In this document: positions 7,370-11,391 of the stretch, piece after piece | Layout: every line of letters begins with the position of its first letter | Position numbering within the stretch: position 1 is the first letter of the stretch | Assembly (NCBI GenBank): GCA_018985225.1 | Contig: JADGIF010000301.1 | Coordinates: 1 to 11,391, forward strand | Direction of reading: 5' to 3' | Source of the DNA: Amoeboradix gromovi | Taxonomy: Eukaryota > Sanchytriomycota > Sanchytriomycetes > Sanchytriales > Sanchytriaceae | DNA length: 11,391 nucleotides | The notes under the pieces: model-generated | What the model was told of the DNA's origin: nothing | The model's database searches: none | What the model saw: the letters and a program-made list of their open reading frames with translations, nothing else | Made by a program: the position numbers and the translations under genes

Positions 7370-8344
7370 ATGTGGTCATCAGTAGTCAGTACCAATAATG
7401 GAAATATAAAATTAAAAGAGATAAACAGAGTTAAGAAAGAGCCAAAAGATGCTGAGAAGATCGAGAGAATAGGATTTATTAATTCCAAGAATGACTGCTT
7501 CTTTCATATAGTATTGCAAGTATTATTGACCGTTCCAAAGTTCAGTTGGGATAAAGAAGACGAATTTTGTTTAGAAATGCATAGACTAAGTAAAGAGATA
7601 TACCGTAGCAACGATTCGATCTTTCCAGATCGAATACACGAACTCATGGAATCAAAATATCCCAACTTTTTGACGGTTCAGCAAGATGTAACCGAGTGCT
7701 TCTACATGATTATAGACATGCTGCACGATTCCATGAAAACAGAGACATTAAATGATGTTGAAGAAGACGAATGGATGGAAATAGGATATAAATCAAAGGC
7801 GGTAGCAAAGAGAAACTATTCTTTTCACAATTCTCCATTTCAAGTGTTCTATGGTCAATTCTGTAACATCATTCTCAAAAACAACAAGAAATCTGCAAAA
7901 TCTATAGAGCCATTCCTTTTTGTATCTTTGGAGCTGAGCAATTCGGTTCAATTTGCAATGAATCAATATGCTTACTCAAATTTCAAATCCAATGAAAACA
8001 CTTACATTCAGTCGCTACCTGAGATTTTGACAATTCAGCTGAAAAGGTTTTATTTTAATAAACAGTCGGGATTAAGCAAGAACAACAAGAACGCAGATTA
8101 CTCAAGTGTTTTGCAAGTTCCTTGTTTTGCAAACGATGTGGAAACTGTTTTTAAATATAAGCTGTATGCAGTTATTTATCATATTGGAAAGACCATTGAG
8201 AGTGGGCACTATACTTGTGCACTATATGATGACAAGTTGGAATCTTGGCTATTTATTGACGATACGAAAGTCGTAAAAATATCAATACAGCAGCTAATGC
8301 ACTATAGAAGAAATGAAGCTTATATGTTAATGTACTATAAGTAA
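7370..8344 (+). CDS. USP10-like ubiquitin carboxyl-terminal hydrolase
   Basis: This is a USP-class cysteine protease that removes ubiquitin. The protein has 324 residues from the first in-frame ATG (7370); the frame is open further upstream but only from a GTG. Catalytic residues are Cys43 in FINSKNDCFFHIVLQ, His280 in SGHYTCALY and Asp297 in WLFIDD. QQDVTE (104-109) matches the Q-E-D-A-E box, and IQLKRF (222-227) is a USP hallmark. An acidic EEDEW (131-135) followed by a K/R-rich stretch and then xPF resembles the USP10 insertion, which is why USP10 is favoured. Only the catalytic domain is present; the long N-terminal region of vertebrate USP10 is missing. The Cys box is degenerate (Lys-Asn-Asp-Cys for Gly-Asn-Thr/Trp-Cys, and His for the usual Asn). 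The first exon could be missed. Confidence 0.85.
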   Translation: MWSSVVSTNNGNIKLKEINRVKKEPKDAEKIERIGFINSKNDCFFHIVLQVLLTVPKFSWDKEDEFCLEMHRLSKEIYRSNDSIFPDRIHELMESKYPNFLTVQQDVTECFYMIIDMLHDSMKTETLNDVEEDEWMEIGYKSKAVAKRNYSFHNSPFQVFYGQFCNIILKNNKKSAKSIEPFLFVSLELSNSVQFAMNQYAYSNFKSNENTYIQSLPEILTIQLKRFYFNKQSGLSKNNKNADYSSVLQVPCFANDVETVFKYKLYAVIYHIGKTIESGHYTCALYDDKLESWLFIDDTKVVKISIQQLMHYRRNEAYMLMYYK

Positions 8345-8348
8345 TAAA
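8343..8348 (+). terminator. AATAAA polyA signal overlapping the USP stop
   Basis: AAG TAA TAA A gives AATAAA beginning inside the stop codon. Cleavage downstream of it must fall inside the convergent 7TM gene. Confidence 0.6.
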
Positions 8349-8360
8349 TTATTTATATAT

Positions 8361-9203
8361 CTAAGGAACGCAAGCACCAGGTGAATTAGAACTTGAAAAT
8401 ATCGATCTTTGATTCACTTTTGATATTTTGTTGATCAGAATTAACGACATAACATCCAAAGAGGAATATATAACATATTCCAACTGAAGGAAATAATAAA
8501 ACACAATCAGCATTCTGGACCGAATTTTTTGTAGCATGAATATCACAACAAAAATGAATATGATTGTCGTGATAAATATTACAATAAACACCTTGAAATA
8601 GTTTAACATTGCTGTGTATGCTAAGTTTATCTGCTTCGGAATATCAACACATTGAGATTTAATCTTATTTAGCTTTTGAAGTAGCAACATAGAGGAAACA
8701 GCGTCGACTGATATACAATAAAACACCAGCACTAAACCTCCAAACAACACTCTTCTGTATATCAACTGAACGATTATAGTTGAAACAAGCAACAAAAACC
8801 CAACTGTAATGATTGCTGCTTGAAAATCAGCTTTCCAGTTCTTGCTTCTTCTAACTATGCTATATTTAAAAGAGGCACCTACTAATAGTGCAAAAAACAT
8901 TAAATAAGTTACAATTGCAGAGGCTACTGCGCTATTATACAGTGAGACATTACTATTGCATATATTCATGGAATTAATATACATAACATTGCAAACCTCT
9001 AATGGTAGGCATAAGACTGAGGATAAAACGCATCCAGACACAATTGCAATCATCGACATATGGAAATATGTTTTTGAAAATTTTGTTTTCATTTTTAAAC
9101 GTATAGCCGCATATGCGCTGATGGTAACGGATAGCGTGACTAGTGTAAATGCCAGAATAGCATATATCTTTAAATCGTACTTGGTAGGATCACTGGAATC
9201 CAT
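8361..9203 (-). CDS. Divergent seven-helix receptor-like membrane protein
   Basis: The protein has 280 residues from the ATG at 9201-9203; the open frame extends 12 codons further but only to a TTG. Seven hydrophobic helices are visible at about 11-34, 47-68, 88-111, 127-148, 152-176, 202-225 and 231-258, with a short N-terminus and a short Ser-rich tail. The layout and basic loops (KMKTKFSK, RRSKNWK) resemble a class A G-protein-coupled receptor. Hallmarks are missing: there is no DRY at the end of helix 3 (FKYSIVRR instead), no Cys in the second outer loop to pair with Cys82, and only a weak NPxxY-like region in helix 7. An N-glycosylation site, Asn85-Val-Ser, sits before helix 3. No ligand can be assigned. 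It may be a chemosensory or orphan receptor, or a non-GPCR 7TM protein. No exact AATAAA follows its TAG. Confidence 0.65.
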   Translation of the reverse strand: MDSSDPTKYDLKIYAILAFTLVTLSVTISAYAAIRLKMKTKFSKTYFHMSMIAIVSGCVLSSVLCLPLEVCNVMYINSMNICNSNVSLYNSAVASAIVTYLMFFALLVGASFKYSIVRRSKNWKADFQAAIITVGFLLLVSTIIVQLIYRRVLFGGLVLVFYCISVDAVSSMLLLQKLNKIKSQCVDIPKQINLAYTAMLNYFKVFIVIFITTIIFIFVVIFMLQKIRSRMLIVFYYFLQLEYVIYSSLDVMSLILINKISKVNQRSIFSSSNSPGACVP

Positions 9204-9442
9204 GTACAAACAATCTTGTTTTTTAATTATGATTGGCAACTTATTTGCTCATTGGACTGATTAAAATGAGCTTTATGCTTGAAATGATTGCAAATCAATG
9301 CAAGAAGCGTGAAGCGAAAAGAAAGACTTGCCGATATTAATTTGAAATGTCTCCATTCAAAAACAGCAGTTGATTTTAATGCATCGTGGTTACGTGAAAT
9401 TATGACATCAATACTCCGTTTTCATATAGGAACTCTTAAGGT

Positions 9443-9640
9443 TTAACTTTCGTCTTTATTATAAACAAGGCTGCATTCGGATGTCTTTCTTTCGTCTGTC
9501 ATCTTCACATTCGCAGTAGATCCCTTCTTATTCTTGATAAACTTTTGTATCTGATGACACGAAGATGCCGGATTCCCAGTGAGGTTTCCAGACGTTCTTC
9601 CTACTTGAAAATGAGGACATTTTGTTAGAATAGGTCTCAT
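9443..9640 (-). CDS. Speculative small gene, exon structure unclear
   Basis: The unspliced reading is a 65-residue, Ser/Thr/Lys-rich frame from the ATG at 9638-9640; no family is recognised. An AATAAA (9455-9460) lies inside it. A GT-AG segment of exactly 19 nt, gtttatcaagaataagaag, occupies 9524-9542. Removing it joins two stretches of another frame that ends with Cys-Leu and a TAA TAA double stop at 9459-9461 lying in AATAAA, the same 3' end as the firm genes. That alternative reads RYKRIYCECEDDRRKK near the splice site, and lacks a visible start codon. GT-N15-AG occurs often by chance, so neither model is secure. Confidence 0.25.
   Translation of the reverse strand: MRPILTKCPHFQVGRTSGNLTGNPASSCHQIQKFIKNKKGSTANVKMTDERKTSECSLVYNKDES
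9455..9460 (-). terminator. AATAAA on the minus strand near 9455
   Basis: This would be a stop-embedded polyA signal if the spliced model of the speculative small gene is right. In the unspliced frame it lies inside coding sequence. Confidence 0.3.
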
Positions 9641-10089
9641 ATACTTTCTAATTCAGTAAGAATAGGAGGTTAATTTTGTCATCTAATGGAGGCAAGGCAT
9701 TAATTACATGTACGGAAGAATTTACTAGTCAAAAGTGTACAAAGGTGTAGGACTCTCAGGAAACCAATATGAAGACAAAAATATATATTAATTATGACTG
9801 AGAACCATTTAGAGCATATATAGAAGCAAGGAGCAGACGGGACTCACTCTATAATATCTAGAATATCTCAAAGGTTTAAAATCAGTTTGTACTTTTAGAA
9901 CGGCCTTGGCTTTCAGCTTTCTAATAACCCCACTATGGGTCCATTTTCATGATGATTCACAAAGATTCAAGGCGCTTCTGTGATAATGAGGATAGGATAG
10001 ACCATGAAAAGAACACTACTGATCGAATAGCATACTCAAATGAATGTAATTTACTTCACGTTATATATACAAAGCTCGTCATCATCGCT

Positions 10090-10145
10090 GTCAAGATTTT
10101 GCTAATCTGGTGCTACATTGAGTGCAATTTTATTGCAATCTTGAC
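10090..10145. repeat. Inverted repeat, 9-bp arms
   Basis: GTCAAGATT (10090-10098) and AATCTTGAC (10137-10145) are exact reverse complements around a 38-nt loop. The next bases inside each arm (TTGC and TTGC reversed as GCAA) extend the pairing with a small bulge. No tRNA or other RNA family fits. Confidence 0.35.
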
Positions 10146-10389
10146 GAGTGAGAGATCCAATGTTAGATCTGCCCAATGTTCACAAGTACTCATAACACTT
10201 ACTCGATTTTATTATTGAATGGTACATTAGTAAAACCGTTTGTGCTAATAGCATGTCTATGATTCCAAGTAATTAAGACCTCCATACAGCTTTGCGGCAT
10301 GTACACTTGCCTTTTGAGGTATTTGTTTCAGAAATATCCAGTTTTGTGAAGTACCCAGACCTTCAAATATAACGGAGGCGAAGTTTCAA

Positions 10390-10680
10390 ATGATGCAAAG
10401 TTCTGTCGATGTAAAGAAGTTGAAAATAACAACTGGTAGTGTTAACAGATTGAAGAAAGAATTAGGCTTGTACAAAAAAGAACATCAAGAGAACCTTGAT
10501 AAGTTGGAAGGATTGAAAGATGTTGCATTGAAAAAACAACAAGAACTAGTGGATGAATCCAAATTGATGATCGATGACTCAGAAAAGAGACTGTCCAAGG
10601 CCGTTAGAGAACTTACTGCTATTGTGAATGTGTCTAATGATTGCGAAGAGAAGAAAGCGGCTTTGAAAGCACTGCAATAA
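10390..10680 (+). CDS. TBCA: Tubulin-folding cofactor A (TBCA)
   Basis: Cofactor A captures beta-tubulin released from the CCT chaperonin and hands it on in the tubulin-folding pathway. The protein has 96 residues, against 108 in human. It is almost wholly alpha-helical and highly charged, as expected for the three-helix bundle. The match to known TBCA is clear in order: KLKITTGSVNRLKKE (human KIKTGVVKRLVKE), then YKKEHQENLDKLE, then QQELVDESKLMIDDSEKRL (human QAEILQESRMMIPDCQRRL). A second ATG follows the first directly, so either could start. The stop codon is embedded in AATAAA. No intron is needed. Confidence 0.93.
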   Translation: MMQSSVDVKKLKITTGSVNRLKKELGLYKKEHQENLDKLEGLKDVALKKQQELVDESKLMIDDSEKRLSKAVRELTAIVNVSNDCEEKKAALKALQ

Positions 10681-10681
10681 A
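10676..10681 (+). terminator. AATAAA polyA signal overlapping the TBCA stop
   Basis: The last codon CAA, the stop TAA and the following A form AATAAA. Confidence 0.6.
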
Positions 10682-11202
10682 TTGTATTGTTTTAGTTTTA
10701 GATGGGACACTAAACATAAAAATTAGTCCGATCGATTTTTACAGAAGTAACCCTTTTTCAAGGCATTCCGTGGCTTTAGGATTACAACAAGCACTCGCAT
10801 ATTTAACAAATTCACTCACATTTTGAAAAATATCTTCATACTTCTGCCTTTTACCGACTTTTAATTTGAAAAAGTGACCAAAATGAGACTCCACTAAAAA
10901 AGCCATGCAATTTTCTTGGAACTTAATGGTGGTCTGATCAAATCGCTAGGTAGCATGCTGCTAATATGATAAATAGTGTTAAATGAATTTGTTACTTTTA
11001 TTTCTCGAATTGTTGCAAATGGGACATACACTACAATAACCAGATATAATTCAAATTTCCGAATTTTAATTTTTTCATTTTTCTAAATCAGAATTTCATA
11101 GAGAGTTAAAGAATTATAGTCACTAAGCTGTAGCATCAATATTCATCATGATACAACATGTTAAAGTTTTTGATTGAAATACGCTACAATAAATAGACAA
11201 AT
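10682..11202. other. AT-rich stretch with no gene seen
   Basis: No ATG-started frame of useful length, domain, RNA gene or clear repeat was found. T-rich runs occur near 11060-11090. It holds the 3' flank of TBCA and runs up to the terminal repeat. Confidence 0.5.
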
Positions 11203-11391
11203 TGGAACACCAAATATAAAAACTAGACTAACTCGTTTTTAAAGGTGCTCCATACTGAGGAAACGCTATCATTAATAAAAGATCTTCTATTATACCAATT
11301 TTCTTTCATTGCTCTCAATCCCCTCTACAAAATAAAACTAGAAGACCCTGCATCTCGTTCAAATATATGAGGTCTTTGAGCATCTAAGCAA
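11203..11391 (-). repeat. Dispersed repeat, right copy (inverted)
   Basis: This is the inverted partner of 73-240. On the minus strand the 28-codon frame runs from the ATG at 11307-11309 to the TAG at 11223-11225. About 25 bases are inserted near 11338-11365 relative to the left copy. The copy reaches the last base of the window, so its true end is not visible. Confidence 0.75.

Larger units (their letters stand above)
9204..10389. other. Long region with one speculative small gene
   Basis: Between the 7TM gene and TBCA I find no recognisable protein or RNA gene. A minus-strand frame at 9443-9640 is listed separately. A plus-strand frame from the ATG at 9949 (89 codons) has no domain and no polyA signal at its end. 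An inverted repeat lies at 10090-10145. Promoters of the 7TM gene and TBCA should be at the two ends. Confidence 0.45.

Noticed and set aside
9949-10218. Plus-strand frame of 89 codons starting at ATG
   Set aside because: No family resemblance, and the 3' end lacks AATAAA; its length is expected by chance in this composition.
10641-10826. Frame overlapping the end of TBCA
   Set aside because: It is an out-of-frame shadow of TBCA running into non-coding DNA.

Overview
This is a eukaryotic, AT-rich, gene-dense window, most likely from an animal with a strongly reduced genome. Two genes point to an animal or close relative: a Rap1-type small GTPase with Thr61 and a prenylation box, and a retinoblastoma-family pocket protein. 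The clearest genome-level signature is GT-AG introns of exactly 19 nt, one in Rap1 and one in the Rb gene. A second signature is 3' ends so short that the stop codon often lies inside the AATAAA polyadenylation signal. A miniaturised parasitic animal such as an orthonectid or dicyemid would fit; this is inference, and the sequence alone does not name the species.

Layout from left to right. Positions 73-240 hold one copy of a repeat whose inverted partner closes the window (11203-11391). On the minus strand follow a small orphan membrane-protein gene (603-950) and eIF1 (1048-1344). Rap1 lies on the plus strand (1852-2427), with a 19-nt intron and a start codon that appears to be completed by splicing. 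TOM40 (2462-3307, minus) converges on Rap1 with only 34 bp between the stop codons. After a divergent intergenic region comes the Rb-like gene (4083-6459, plus), whose last 38 codons sit behind a second 19-nt intron. A USP10-like deubiquitinase (7370-8344, plus) and a divergent seven-helix receptor-like protein (8361-9203, minus) converge with 16 bp between stops. A speculative small minus-strand gene lies near 9443-9640, and tubulin-folding cofactor A (10390-10680, plus) is the last recognisable gene.

The genes are unrelated housekeeping and regulatory functions: translation initiation, mitochondrial import, small-GTPase signalling, cell-cycle control, deubiquitination and tubulin folding. 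There is no sign of an operon or a dedicated pathway. The interest lies in the genome architecture (miniature introns, fused stop/polyA signals, overlapping 3' ends) and in a shortened Rb protein that keeps the pocket but appears to lack the C-terminal E2F/DP-binding core.
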